Positions 1-6,914 of a stretch of 8,201 nucleotides of DNA are shown here, piece after piece. Source of the stretch: Cyanobacteria bacterium HKST-UBA02. GTDB lineage: Bacteria; Cyanobacteriota; Vampirovibrionia; Obscuribacterales; Obscuribacteraceae. The translations under genes were made by a program, and so were the position numbers. Within the stretch, counting starts at the first letter, position 1. Each line of letters begins with the position of its first letter. The notes under the pieces are model-generated. The model saw nothing but the letters and a program-made list of their open reading frames with translations, was not told the DNA's origin and did not search any database. The DNA is taken from contig JAGQHH010000463.1 of NCBI GenBank assembly GCA_020431945.1, positions 1 to 8,201 on the forward strand, given 5' to 3'.

Positions 1-152
1 TCGAAGAGATCATGCTCGACATCATGTACGAAGTGCCCTCCAGAGACGACATCAAGGTCTGCGAGATCACCAAAGAGCTCGTGGAAAAACGTTCTACGGC
101 AGAGCTTCTCGAGATGCCCAAGCCGAAGATCAAAGGCGAGAAGGCCTCTTGA
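1..152 (+). CDS. clpX: ClpX, ATP-dependent Clp protease ATP-binding subunit (C-terminal end only)
   Basis: This is the last 49 codons of a gene that begins before the window; the reading frame starts at base 3 and ends with TGA at 150-152. ClpX is the hexameric AAA+ unfoldase that feeds substrates to ClpP in the cytoplasm. The fragment [17 protein letters not shown] matches the conserved end of the ClpX small AAA+ subdomain, where E. coli has a similar LLDTMYDLPS stretch. The sequence [10 protein letters not shown] that follows, with a short Lys-rich end, is like the ClpX tail of cyanobacteria as I remember it. No catalytic motif falls inside the fragment, so the call rests on this C-terminal signature and on lon immediately downstream on the same strand, 41 bases away, a frequent clpX-lon arrangement. 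Confidence 0.88.
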   Translation, partial: EEIMLDIMYEVPSRDDIKVCEITKELVEKRSTAELLEMPKPKIKGEKAS

Positions 153-193
153 TCGGGCATTGCCAGAGGCAAAGCGATAAGCACCTATAACCG

Positions 194-2593
194 ATGCAAG
201 TGGCGGACATCAGCACGACCATATTCCCGTTAATCCCGTTGCGAGACGTAGTGGTCTTTCCGCACATGGTAACGCCGCTTTTCGTCAGCCGTCCCAAGTC
301 CATCGCTGCCCTCGAGCAGGCTCTCCTGCGCGATGACCGGCTGGTCGTTCTGGTGGCGCAGAAAGACGGCGAATGCGAGGAGCCGGGTTCGGACGACATA
401 TTCGACACCGGCACTCTGGCCGAGGTCATGCAGATGCTGAAACTGCCTGACGGTACGGTCAAGGTCCTGGTCGAGGGCTCCTGCCGGGTCTCCCTTGTGG
501 AGCTCACCGACGACCCCAGCTGTTTCACTGCCCGGGTCGCGGAGCATCCCGAAATCGATATCGACGATTCGGAGACGAAGACTCTGATTCGGGTCGCGGT
601 GGAGAAGTTCGAGCAATACGTCAAGACCACCAAGAAAATCAATCCAGAGAGCCTCCTGGCGGTCTCTGGTATCGGTCAACCAGGCAGGCTGGCGGATATC
701 ATCGCTACTTATCTGGGACTTTCTGTGGACGAGAGACAGAAGTGTCTGGAGGTCACCGACAGCAAGGAGCGGCTCGAATTCATCAGCCAGCTTCTTTCCC
801 GGGAGCTGGAATTCGCCGAGCTCGAGCAGCAGATCCACGACAAGGTGCGCTTCAATCTGGAGAAAACCCAGAGGGAGTACTATCTTCGCGAGAAGATGCG
901 GATCATCCAGGACGAGCTCGATGCCGAAGGCGAGTCAGGCGGCGAGATCGCCGAGTATCGCTCCAAGATAGCCAAATGCAAGATCAAAGGAGCGGCGCTG
1001 GAGAAAGCCAACAAAGAGCTTTCCCGCCTGGAGAAGATGATGCCTCAGAGCGCCGAAGCGGCGGTGATCCGGACTTATCTGGACACCCTGGTGAGCCTGC
1101 CCTGGGCGAAGCGGAGCAAAGAGATTATCGACCTCGATCGTGCCGATAAAATCCTCGACGAGGATCACTATGGGCTCGACAAAGTGAAAGAGCGGATTCT
1201 CGAGTATCTCGCCGTACGCAAGCTCTCCAAGCAGCAGCAGGGAACCATACTCTGTCTGGTCGGTCCTCCCGGTGTCGGTAAAACGAGCCTGGCCAAGTCC
1301 ATAGCCCGCGCCATGAACCGCAAGTTCGCCCGTATCTCCCTTGGTGGAGTCAACGACGAGAGCGAGATTCGCGGGCACCGACGCACTTATATAGGTGCCA
1401 TGCCCGGCCGCATTATTCAAGCGATCAAACATTCCGGAACCAAAAATCCGGTGATCCTCCTCGATGAGATCGAGAAGATGACCCGCAGCTATATGGGCGA
1501 TCCCACCGCTGCCATGCTCGAGGTCCTGGACCCCGATCAGAACGAGAATTTCACCGATCACTATCTGGATGCGCCATTCAGCCTCCAGGAGATTGTTTTC
1601 ATCGGTACCGCCAATGCCCTGGATAATGTGCCCCGGCCCCTGGCTGACCGTCTCGAGGTGATCAGGCTCTCGGGCTACACCGAGGAGGAAAAAGTCTCCA
1701 TCGCCGAGCTGCATATCATCCCCAAGACCCTGGAAAAGCACGGTCTCTCGGACAAGCAGCTCAAACTTCCGGCCCCTACTATTCGCAAGATTATTCAGGA
1801 ATACACCCGTGAGTCGGGTGTCCGCAATCTCGAGCGCTCTATCGCCAGCATCTGCCGGAAAGTCGCTACCAAGATCGTGGGTGGCAGCGTCACCAGTGTG
1901 AAAGTGCAACCGAATATGGTGAACACTTATCTTGGTCCCGCCAAGATCGTGCGCGAAAAGGAATCCAAGAATCCCCAGGTTGGCGTCGTTACAGGGCTGG
2001 CCTGGACCGAAACCGGGGGCGAGACCCTGCAGGTCGAAGTCAACACCATGCCCGGCAAAGGCAACCTGCAACTGACCGGACAGCTTGGTGACGTGATGAA
2101 AGAGTCGGCCCAGGCGGCTTTCAGCTATATCAGGAGCCATGCCCAGGCCCTCGATATCAACCCTTCTTTCAAAGACGAGCTCGATGTGCACATCCATATT
2201 CCGGAAGGTGCCATTCCCAAGGACGGGCCCTCAGCCGGTATAGCCCTGTGCACCGCCCTCATCTCCGCCATCAGCAAACGTCCGGCTCTGGGCAATGTCG
2301 CCATGACCGGCGAGATCACCCTGAGGGGGCGGATACTTCCCATCGGCGGGCTGAAAGAAAAAGTGCTGGCAGCCCTTCGGGCCGGAATCAAGACCGTGCT
2401 TTTCCCGCAGGGCAACGAGAAAGACCTGCAAGAAATTCCTGGCTATGTCAAAGAAAAAGTCGAGCTGGTGCCGGTATCCAGCCTCGATGAGGTTTATCCT
2501 CTGGTCTTCAAAGGCGGCATCAAGACAGGCCCGCCCAAGCGGCATGCCACCTCTGCTTCTCGCCCGGCCAAGCGGGGCTCGCGCAAGCGCTAG
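194..2593 (+). CDS. lon: Lon protease (LonA type, ATP-dependent serine protease)
   Basis: A complete 799-residue LonA, against 784 in E. coli, the cytoplasmic AAA+ protease that degrades misfolded and regulatory proteins. The N-terminal substrate-binding domain begins with [16 protein letters not shown] near residue 13, and a helical, probably coiled-coil stretch lies at about 200-300. The AAA+ module has Walker [10 protein letters not shown] (357-365, K363), Walker [11 protein letters not shown] (420-429, D424/E425), sensor Asn N474 and a candidate arginine finger R486. The protease domain carries the Ser-Lys dyad: S680 in PKDGPSAG and K723 in GGLKEK. An in-frame TAA at 188-190, two codons upstream, makes ATG 194 the first possible start. 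No Shine-Dalgarno sequence is visible at normal spacing. The last ~26 residues form a Lys/Arg-rich tail ([18 protein letters not shown]) not found in E. coli Lon. The gene probably belongs to the clpX transcription unit, but its own promoter in the 41-base gap cannot be excluded. Confidence 0.98.
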   Translation: MQVADISTTIFPLIPLRDVVVFPHMVTPLFVSRPKSIAALEQALLRDDRLVVLVAQKDGECEEPGSDDIFDTGTLAEVMQMLKLPDGTVKVLVEGSCRVSLVELTDDPSCFTARVAEHPEIDIDDSETKTLIRVAVEKFEQYVKTTKKINPESLLAVSGIGQPGRLADIIATYLGLSVDERQKCLEVTDSKERLEFISQLLSRELEFAELEQQIHDKVRFNLEKTQREYYLREKMRIIQDELDAEGESGGEIAEYRSKIAKCKIKGAALEKANKELSRLEKMMPQSAEAAVIRTYLDTLVSLPWAKRSKEIIDLDRADKILDEDHYGLDKVKERILEYLAVRKLSKQQQGTILCLVGPPGVGKTSLAKSIARAMNRKFARISLGGVNDESEIRGHRRTYIGAMPGRIIQAIKHSGTKNPVILLDEIEKMTRSYMGDPTAAMLEVLDPDQNENFTDHYLDAPFSLQEIVFIGTANALDNVPRPLADRLEVIRLSGYTEEEKVSIAELHIIPKTLEKHGLSDKQLKLPAPTIRKIIQEYTRESGVRNLERSIASICRKVATKIVGGSVTSVKVQPNMVNTYLGPAKIVREKESKNPQVGVVTGLAWTETGGETLQVEVNTMPGKGNLQLTGQLGDVMKESAQAAFSYIRSHAQALDINPSFKDELDVHIHIPEGAIPKDGPSAGIALCTALISAISKRPALGNVAMTGEITLRGRILPIGGLKEKVLAALRAGIKTVLFPQGNEKDLQEIPGYVKEKVELVPVSSLDEVYPLVFKGGIKTGPPKRHATSASRPAKRGSRKR

Positions 2594-2611
2594 AGCACCA
2601 TTGATAGTGTC

Positions 2612-3061
2612 TTATTCGGCGGTGCTGTCGTAGCCGGGCAATGACGGAATCTCGATCCTGGATGGATCTTTTTTCTCGTTCGAATCCGGGAAGTCCGGTG
2701 CCAGAATTCCTCTCAGTCTTCGCATCGTATCTTCATTCTGTCTGGCGATTTCCCTGTCCAGCCAGCTCTGCCCGATGTCCATGCTCTGCGCGCCTGGCGC
2801 GAAGGGATCATCCTTGAGTCTTTTCTCCTCTGCTCGCTTTAGAAGCTCGTCGCCCTGGGTCTTCCATTCCTTGAGAGGCTCTCGTTCCTCCGGCGTGCCG
2901 TCACCCACTCTGCCATGGTCGACCCCGTTCGAGGCTTTCGGCGCCGCGTGGCGCGGATTGATATATTCGGCGATCTTGTCGACAAGCAAGCTGAATCCGC
3001 TGCTGCCACCTCTTTGATCCTCGACATTGGCTGATTCGCGATCTGAGGCGTCGTATCGCAT
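2612..3061 (-). CDS. Hypothetical protein, 149 aa, charged and cysteine-free
   Basis: I do not recognise this protein. It is strongly hydrophilic, has no Cys, no signal peptide and no membrane segment, and is rich in Asp, Glu, Lys, Arg, Gly and Pro. A largely disordered cytoplasmic protein with short amphipathic helices is likely, with helices around residues 56-85 (TPEEREPLKEW, then ELLKRAEEKRLK) and 98-120. The start is ATG at 3061-3059. A GAGG ribosome-binding site lies 8 bases upstream, inside the end of the preceding 70-codon gene, whose stop codon is only 3 bases away; translational coupling is likely. The gene ends with TAA at 2614-2612, 18 bases from the convergent end of lon. Its C-terminus (PSRIEIPSLPGYDSTAE) resembles that of the neighbouring 70-residue protein. 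Function unknown; coding status is supported by the ribosome-binding site and the tight gene spacing. Confidence 0.7.
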   Translation of the reverse strand: MRYDASDRESANVEDQRGGSSGFSLLVDKIAEYINPRHAAPKASNGVDHGRVGDGTPEEREPLKEWKTQGDELLKRAEEKRLKDDPFAPGAQSMDIGQSWLDREIARQNEDTMRRLRGILAPDFPDSNEKKDPSRIEIPSLPGYDSTAE

Positions 3062-3064
3062 GGA

Positions 3065-3277
3065 CTATGCCTCGGCGGTCTCGAGCCAGGGCATACTGAT
3101 GGCAGGCAGCCTGGAGCTGGTCGATTTCACCAGAGGCGGCGGCGCAAATGTCTCTCCGCCTTCTCTCATTCTTCTTCTGGCTTTCTCTTCCGGGGTGGCG
3201 GAGAGCTCCTTCAGTCTCTTGAGGAGATCGTCGCTGTCATCTGCGACAGCGCCCCTGTCGAATATGTTGTTTTTCAT
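3065..3277 (-). CDS. Hypothetical small protein, 70 aa, co-transcribed with the 149-aa gene
   Basis: A small unrecognised protein without Cys, signal peptide or membrane segment. An acidic N-terminal part (residues 7-17, with several Asp) is followed by a basic amphipathic helix, DLLKRLKEL at 17-25 and TPEEKARRRMREG at 28-40. A Pro-rich segment (FAPPP, 44-48) and a hydrophobic end, SSRLPAISMPWLETAEA (54-70), complete it. The ATG is at 3277-3275. The ribosome-binding site is weak: a purine run AGAGAG lies about 11 bases upstream. The start sits 30 bases after the 3' edge (on this strand) of a 35-base element that also precedes the 155-codon gene, so this is the first gene of a two-gene transcript. 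The stop codon (3067-3065) is 3 bases from the next start. Function unknown. Confidence 0.6.
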   Translation of the reverse strand: MKNNIFDRGAVADDSDDLLKRLKELSATPEEKARRRMREGGETFAPPPLVKSTSSRLPAISMPWLETAEA

Positions 3278-3307
3278 GGTAAAAGGGACTCTCTAGTAAG
3301 TTGCAGA

Positions 3308-3342
3308 TTCAATGTAGCAAGCACGTATGACCGCTACGTGAC
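3308..3342 (-). promoter_or_regulatory. Conserved upstream element, copy A (probable promoter/operator of the 70-aa and 149-aa genes)
   Basis: Read on the minus strand, the element consists of GTCACG, 2 variable bases, GCGGTCAT, a short variable spacer, GCTTGCTA, one variable base, then ATTG. The second copy at 3853-3887 matches 28 of 35 bases without a gap. It ends 30 bases before the start codon at 3277 and begins 15 bases after the stop of the upstream 155-codon gene. The 3' part contains TGC-TACATT, which fits an extended -10 box (4 of 6 to TATAAT plus the TG dinucleotide). No good -35 is seen at 17 bases, so the conserved GTCACG/GCGGTCAT blocks could be an activator or alternative-sigma site. 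The promoter role is inferred from position and conservation. Confidence 0.5.
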
Positions 3343-3357
3343 CTGATTGCAAACTCC

Positions 3358-3825
3358 TCAGTGCTTCATATGTCTGGGCGGAAATTGAGCCTTGGGTCTC
3401 GGGAATGAGGGTGTCGGGTTCATGCGGGCGCGCTCCTGAATGAGCTTCCAGTTGAAGCCTTTGCCCGGGTGAGGCATCTCTGTGCCTGTCTGGTTTTCGG
3501 CGCCGGTGGGCATTCCTTCGCGTTCCAGGCGGGGCGGCATCATCTGCTGCGGGTTCTGCTGCTCGAGCTTACGGAGCTCGGGGTTGAGTCCCGGCACGAC
3601 ATGACGGAGATTGGTCTCGGCTTTGCCGTCCTGCTGCAATTTCCTGAGTAGCTCGGCGGTACTGCTGTCCAGGGCTTCGATACCGGTCTTGCGGCTGGCA
3701 TGATTATGGAGCCCGGGATGGGGCATACGCTCGAAGCCTTTGACGCTTTCTTCGATGGGCAGGCGGTCCAGTATCTTGCCGCCATGTCTGTCGCCTTGCG
3801 TTCCTCTGATAGCTCCGTCGCCCAT
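3358..3825 (-). CDS. Hypothetical protein, 155 aa, Pro/Gln/Met-rich and cysteine-free
   Basis: Not recognised. The protein is hydrophilic and lacks Cys, a signal peptide and membrane segments. Residues 1-30 are Gly/charged. An amphipathic helix (STAELLRKLQQ, 55-65) and a second one (NPELRKLEQQN, 81-91) suggest short helical contacts in a mostly disordered chain. The sequence MPHPG occurs twice, at 34-38 and 117-121. The last 25 residues are Pro- and Arg/Lys/His-rich (NPTPSFPRPKAQFPPRHMKH), giving a basic end. ATG at 3825-3823 is preceded by a good Shine-Dalgarno, AGAGGA at 3838-3833, with 7 bases of spacing. The 35-base upstream element ends 27 bases before the start codon. The gene lies 80 bases before the 70-codon gene on the same strand, but each has its own copy of the element, so two similarly controlled transcripts are likely. 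Function unknown. Confidence 0.68.
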   Translation of the reverse strand: MGDGAIRGTQGDRHGGKILDRLPIEESVKGFERMPHPGLHNHASRKTGIEALDSSTAELLRKLQQDGKAETNLRHVVPGLNPELRKLEQQNPQQMMPPRLEREGMPTGAENQTGTEMPHPGKGFNWKLIQERARMNPTPSFPRPKAQFPPRHMKH

Positions 3826-3852
3826 GACCTTGTCCTCTCAGCAGCCTACTCT

Positions 3853-3887
3853 TGCAATTTAGCAAGCCTGAATGACCGCATCGTGAC
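3853..3887 (-). promoter_or_regulatory. Conserved upstream element, copy B (probable promoter/operator of the 155-aa gene)
   Basis: This is the second copy of the element at 3308-3342, with the same blocks in the same order and spacing: GTCACG, GCGGTCAT, GCTTGCTA, ATTG. The seven differences fall in the spacers rather than in the blocks. It ends 27 bases before the start codon at 3825, against 30 bases for copy A, so its position relative to translation is also kept. TGC-TAAATT in the 3' part is an extended -10 candidate. A TTGACT hexamer at 3905-3900 lies upstream, but it is too far from that -10 to be its -35. Confidence 0.5.
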
Positions 3888-3952
3888 GGCTCCGGGAACA
3901 GTCAAGATCTCATGTCAAGAAATAGATTGCCGCAAGAATACTAAAGGTCGGA

Positions 3953-3970
3953 GGGCTTTTATATATAAGT
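3953..3970 (+). promoter_or_regulatory. AT-rich candidate promoter of the aminotransferase operon
   Basis: The run CTTTTATATATAAG stands out as A+T-rich in a G+C-rich neighbourhood and contains TATATA hexamers suitable as a -10 box. It lies about 100 bases before the operon's first start codon. No convincing -35 hexamer is seen at 16-18 bases upstream. The rest of the 241-base divergent region (3826-4066) holds copy B of the conserved element, a direct repeat of GTCAAGA (3901-3907 and 3914-3920) and a 10-base palindrome, CCCGTACGGG, at 4025-4034 in the leader. The promoter call is an inference from base composition and position. Confidence 0.3.
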
Positions 3971-4053
3971 TGATATGATCCCGGAGGATTGCCGGATACG
4001 GGTGCTCTTTTCAAGCGCGTCGCGCCCGTACGGGAGCAGGAATTCGCGCAGGT

Positions 4054-4060
4054 AAAGGAG
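4054..4060 (+). promoter_or_regulatory. Ribosome-binding site that fixes the aminotransferase start
   Basis: AAAGGAG lies 6 bases before ATG 4067, an ideal Shine-Dalgarno arrangement. The longer reading frame, opening at TTG 3989, has its only GGAGG one base from the start, which is too close. The 26 extra residues it would add do not resemble aminotransferase sequence. The start at 4067 is therefore preferred. Confidence 0.85.
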
Positions 4061-4066
4061 CCATTT

Positions 4067-5368
4067 ATGACAACGGCGAAAACCATGGGAAAAAACAAGG
4101 AATACATCGAACGGGACAGCAAGTGTGTAAACCCTGTATTGTCAAGACTCTTGCCCATTGTCGCCGAGCGCGGTCAGGGCTCTTATATCTACGACCTGGA
4201 CGGTGAGAAATATCTCGACCTCACCACCGGTATCGCCGTCACCAATGTCGGCCACTGCCACCCCAAAGTCGTCGAGGCCATCAAGAATCAAGCCGAGAAG
4301 CTGATTCACACATCGGTCACCACTTATAACAAGATCTATATCGAGCTCTGCGAAAAACTCGCTGAAATCGCCCCGGGCAATCTCGACTCGGTGATGCTCG
4401 CCAACTCCGGCGCCGAATGTGTCGAAGGCGCCATCAAGCTTGCTCGCTTCTACACCGGTAGACCGGCGGTGATCAATTTCCTCGGGAGCTTCCACGGCCG
4501 CACCCATATGTGCATGGCTCTCACCACCTCCAAGCTCTATTATCGCGACATGCAAGAGCCTCTCCCGCCGTCCATCTTCACGGCGCCTTTCCCCTATGTC
4601 TATCGCTCCGCCACCCCCGAAGACGAAAAGAAAGTCCTCGATCATACTTTCGAGCAGATCGAGCGAATCTTCCACCACTTCGTCAATCCCAAGCAGGTGG
4701 CTGCTTTCATCGTCGAGCCCATCCTCGGAGAAGGTGGCTATGTGATACCGCCGGACGGTTTTCTCAAGCGCCTGCGCAAAGTCGCTGACGAGCACGGCAT
4801 CCTCCTGATCATCGATGAAGTGCAGACCGGCTTCGCCCGCACCGGCAAGATGTTCGCCTGCGAGCACGAAGGCGTGGTGCCGGACATCATGACCGTCGCC
4901 AAAGGCATCGCAGCCGGCATGCCGATCTCGGCATTCATCGCCAAGAAAGAAATCACCAAGGACTGGCCCAAAGGCCGTCATGGCACCACTTACGGGGGCA
5001 ACCCCATCGCCTGCGCCGCTGCCCTTGCCAGCATCGGCGTGCTCCAGGAAGAGAAGCTCGCCGAGCGTGCTCAAAAGATGGGCGACATGTTCGTCAAGCG
5101 TCTCAAAGAGTTCGCCAGAGGCAAGAGCCACATCGGCGAGATCCGCGGCCGCGGCTTGATGATCGGTATCGAGTTCAATGAGAAAGACGGCAAGCCCAGC
5201 AAAGATTGGGCCGACAAAGTGGCCAAACGCTGCTTCGAGAACAAGATGCTCGTTCTCACCTGCGGTCAGGACGGCCAGGTTATCCGCCTGATTCCGCCCC
5301 TCAACATCTCCGATGCTGAAGCGGAAGAAGCGCTATCCATCCTCGAAAAAGCAATGACTGACAATTAA
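4067..5368 (+). CDS. gabT: Class III PLP aminotransferase, 4-aminobutyrate aminotransferase-like (GABA or other omega-amino acid)
   Basis: A 433-residue fold-type I, class III aminotransferase, a normal length for the family. It would move the terminal amino group of GABA, or a similar omega-amino acid, to 2-oxoglutarate, giving a semialdehyde and glutamate in the cytoplasm. Visible motifs in order are NSGAECVEGAIK (from N113, cofactor phosphate region), FHGRT with R145 (E. coli GabT R141 position), EPILGEGG (E217, with E222 at the E. coli E211 position), IIDEVQTGFARTG (D250, which contacts the pyridine nitrogen, and Q253), AKGIAAGMP with K279 as Schiff-base lysine, GTTYGGNP (306-313), and R407 in VIRLIPPLN, the E. 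coli R398 position. The conserved Arg and Glu favour GabT over acetylornithine aminotransferase, although 5-aminovalerate (DavT) or lysine-type substrates remain possible. It is the first gene of a three-gene operon, 16 bases before the aldehyde dehydrogenase that would take its product. Confidence 0.85.
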   Translation: MTTAKTMGKNKEYIERDSKCVNPVLSRLLPIVAERGQGSYIYDLDGEKYLDLTTGIAVTNVGHCHPKVVEAIKNQAEKLIHTSVTTYNKIYIELCEKLAEIAPGNLDSVMLANSGAECVEGAIKLARFYTGRPAVINFLGSFHGRTHMCMALTTSKLYYRDMQEPLPPSIFTAPFPYVYRSATPEDEKKVLDHTFEQIERIFHHFVNPKQVAAFIVEPILGEGGYVIPPDGFLKRLRKVADEHGILLIIDEVQTGFARTGKMFACEHEGVVPDIMTVAKGIAAGMPISAFIAKKEITKDWPKGRHGTTYGGNPIACAAALASIGVLQEEKLAERAQKMGDMFVKRLKEFARGKSHIGEIRGRGLMIGIEFNEKDGKPSKDWADKVAKRCFENKMLVLTCGQDGQVIRLIPPLNISDAEAEEALSILEKAMTDN

Positions 5369-5384
5369 ACAGGGAGAGGTCACA

Positions 5385-6914
5385 ATGACGAAGACTCTAG
5401 AGAAAACCAAGGCCGGCCAGAAGGAATTCCACAACCTGATCGACGGCAAATGGGTGAAGTCGGAGACCGGCAAGACCTTCGAGTCGATCAACCCGGCCAA
5501 TAACGAAGAAGTGATCGGCAGCTTCGCCCTGTCGAGCCCCAGCGATGTCAAAAAAGCAGTGGATGCTGCCGACCGCGCTTTCCACGGCTGGAAGCACACC
5601 CCGGCTCCCGAGCGTGCCGAGATCATCCTGAAAGCGGCTTATCTGCTGGAATCCAAGAAAGAAGAGCTTGCCCGCGACATGACCCGGGAAATGGGCAAAG
5701 TCCTCAAAGAAGCCCGGGGCGACGTCCAGGAAGCTATCGACATGGCCAAATACGCGGCTGGTGAAGGCCGCCGTCTTTTCGGTCAGACCGTTCCTTCCGA
5801 GATGCGCAACAAGTTCGCCATGTCCATCCGCCAGCCTCTGGGCGTGGTGGGTGTGATCACTCCCTGGAACTTCCCGGTGGCGATCCCGAGCTGGAAAATG
5901 CTCCCCGCCCTGGTTGCCGGTAACACCATCGTCTTCAAACCTGCCACCGATACGCCTTATCTGGCCATGCGCTTCGTCGAGATCCTCCAGGAAGCCGGAC
6001 TGCCACCGGGCGTGGTTAACTTCGTCACCGGCTCCGGCGGTGAAGTCGGCATGCCCCTGGTGGAAGACCCGCGTGTCAAAGCAATCTCCATCACCGGCAG
6101 CTCATTCACCGGACGCAAAGTCGCCGGTCGCTGCGGCGAGCTGATGAAGAAGATCTCCTGCGAGCTCGGCGGCAAGAACGCTATCTGCGTCATGGAAGAC
6201 GCCAACCTCGATCTGGCTGTGGACGGCGCTCTCTGGGGAGCCTTCGGCACCACCGGTCAGCGTTGCACCGCCACCAGCCGGGTCATCCTCCACAAGAAAA
6301 TCTACAAAGAGTTCGTGGAAAAATTCATCGCCCGGGTCGAGAAGCTCAAGGTCGGCAACGGTCTCGAAGCCGGAATCGACGTCGGTCCGGTGGTGAGCGC
6401 TTATCAGCTCAAGTCGGTTAATGACTATGTAAAGATCGGCAAGGATGAAGGCGCCAAGCTCCTGTTCGGCGGCAATATCCTCAGCGATGGCGCTCATGCC
6501 AAAGGCTTCTTCCACGAGCCCACGGTGTTCGGCGATGTGAAGCCGACCATGCGGATCGCTCAGGAAGAGATCTTCGGACCGGTGGTCGCCCTCATGCAAG
6601 TGGACAATTTCGATGAAGCCATCGAAGTCGCCAACGGCACCGAATTCGGTCTCTCGCTCTCCATGTACACCCAGGACGTCAACCGGGCTTTCAAAGCCAT
6701 CGAGGACCTCGAGTCCGGTATCGTCTATATCAACGCTCCCACCATCGGCGCTGAGATCCAGCTTCCTTTCGGTGGCGTCAAGCAGACAGGCAACGGTCAC
6801 CGGGAAGCCGGCACCACCGCCATCGATCAGTTCACCGAATGGAAGTCCGTCTATGTCGACTATTCGGGCACGCTCCAGCGCGCTCAAATAGACAACTACG
6901 GCGAGAACTCCTGA
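5385..6914 (+). CDS. NAD(P)-dependent aldehyde dehydrogenase, probably semialdehyde-oxidising
   Basis: A 509-residue aldehyde dehydrogenase. The catalytic set is complete: N162 in TPWNFP, K185 in VFKPA, E260 in CELGGKN, nucleophile C294 in GQRCTATSR, and E395 in EEIFGP for cofactor binding. An AGGGAG ribosome-binding site lies 8 bases before ATG 5385. Placed 16 bases after the aminotransferase, it should oxidise that enzyme's semialdehyde product to an acid. The precise substrate is not settled. Succinate-semialdehyde dehydrogenases such as E. coli GabD have an Arg eight residues after the catalytic Asn (MITRK), where this protein has W170 (IPSWK). The GQRCTATSR segment and the [12 protein letters not shown] end are more like 2-oxoglutarate-semialdehyde and related dehydrogenases, as I recall them. 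Residues 1-15 (Lys/Glu-rich) are a short extension before the domain. GabD, DavD and aminoadipate-semialdehyde dehydrogenase are all possible roles, so no symbol is given. Confidence 0.93.
   Translation: MTKTLEKTKAGQKEFHNLIDGKWVKSETGKTFESINPANNEEVIGSFALSSPSDVKKAVDAADRAFHGWKHTPAPERAEIILKAAYLLESKKEELARDMTREMGKVLKEARGDVQEAIDMAKYAAGEGRRLFGQTVPSEMRNKFAMSIRQPLGVVGVITPWNFPVAIPSWKMLPALVAGNTIVFKPATDTPYLAMRFVEILQEAGLPPGVVNFVTGSGGEVGMPLVEDPRVKAISITGSSFTGRKVAGRCGELMKKISCELGGKNAICVMEDANLDLAVDGALWGAFGTTGQRCTATSRVILHKKIYKEFVEKFIARVEKLKVGNGLEAGIDVGPVVSAYQLKSVNDYVKIGKDEGAKLLFGGNILSDGAHAKGFFHEPTVFGDVKPTMRIAQEEIFGPVVALMQVDNFDEAIEVANGTEFGLSLSMYTQDVNRAFKAIEDLESGIVYINAPTIGAEIQLPFGGVKQTGNGHREAGTTAIDQFTEWKSVYVDYSGTLQRAQIDNYGENS

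Noticed and set aside
935..2197. 420-codon open frame on the minus strand opposite lon
   Set aside because: It lies wholly within lon, whose catalytic motifs are intact. Its translation shows no family features, and long antisense frames are expected from G+C-biased third positions.
2775..3296. Two plus-strand open frames of 80 and 89 codons opposite the small minus-strand genes
   Set aside because: Neither has a ribosome-binding site. The minus-strand pair has a 3-base gap with a proper GAGG site, which is better evidence of coding.
3700..3978. 92-codon plus-strand open frame across the start of the 155-codon gene and the intergenic region
   Set aside because: It has no ribosome-binding site, runs through the conserved upstream element, and conflicts with the minus-strand gene that has a good Shine-Dalgarno.
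3989..4066. N-terminal extension of the aminotransferase from TTG 3989
   Set aside because: Its GGAGG is one base from the TTG, while ATG 4067 has an ideal ribosome-binding site and gives a normal family N-terminus.
4142..5131. 329-codon open frame on the minus strand opposite the aminotransferase
   Set aside because: A shadow of the aminotransferase: no ribosome-binding site, and an Asp/Gly/His-rich composition typical of antisense translation.
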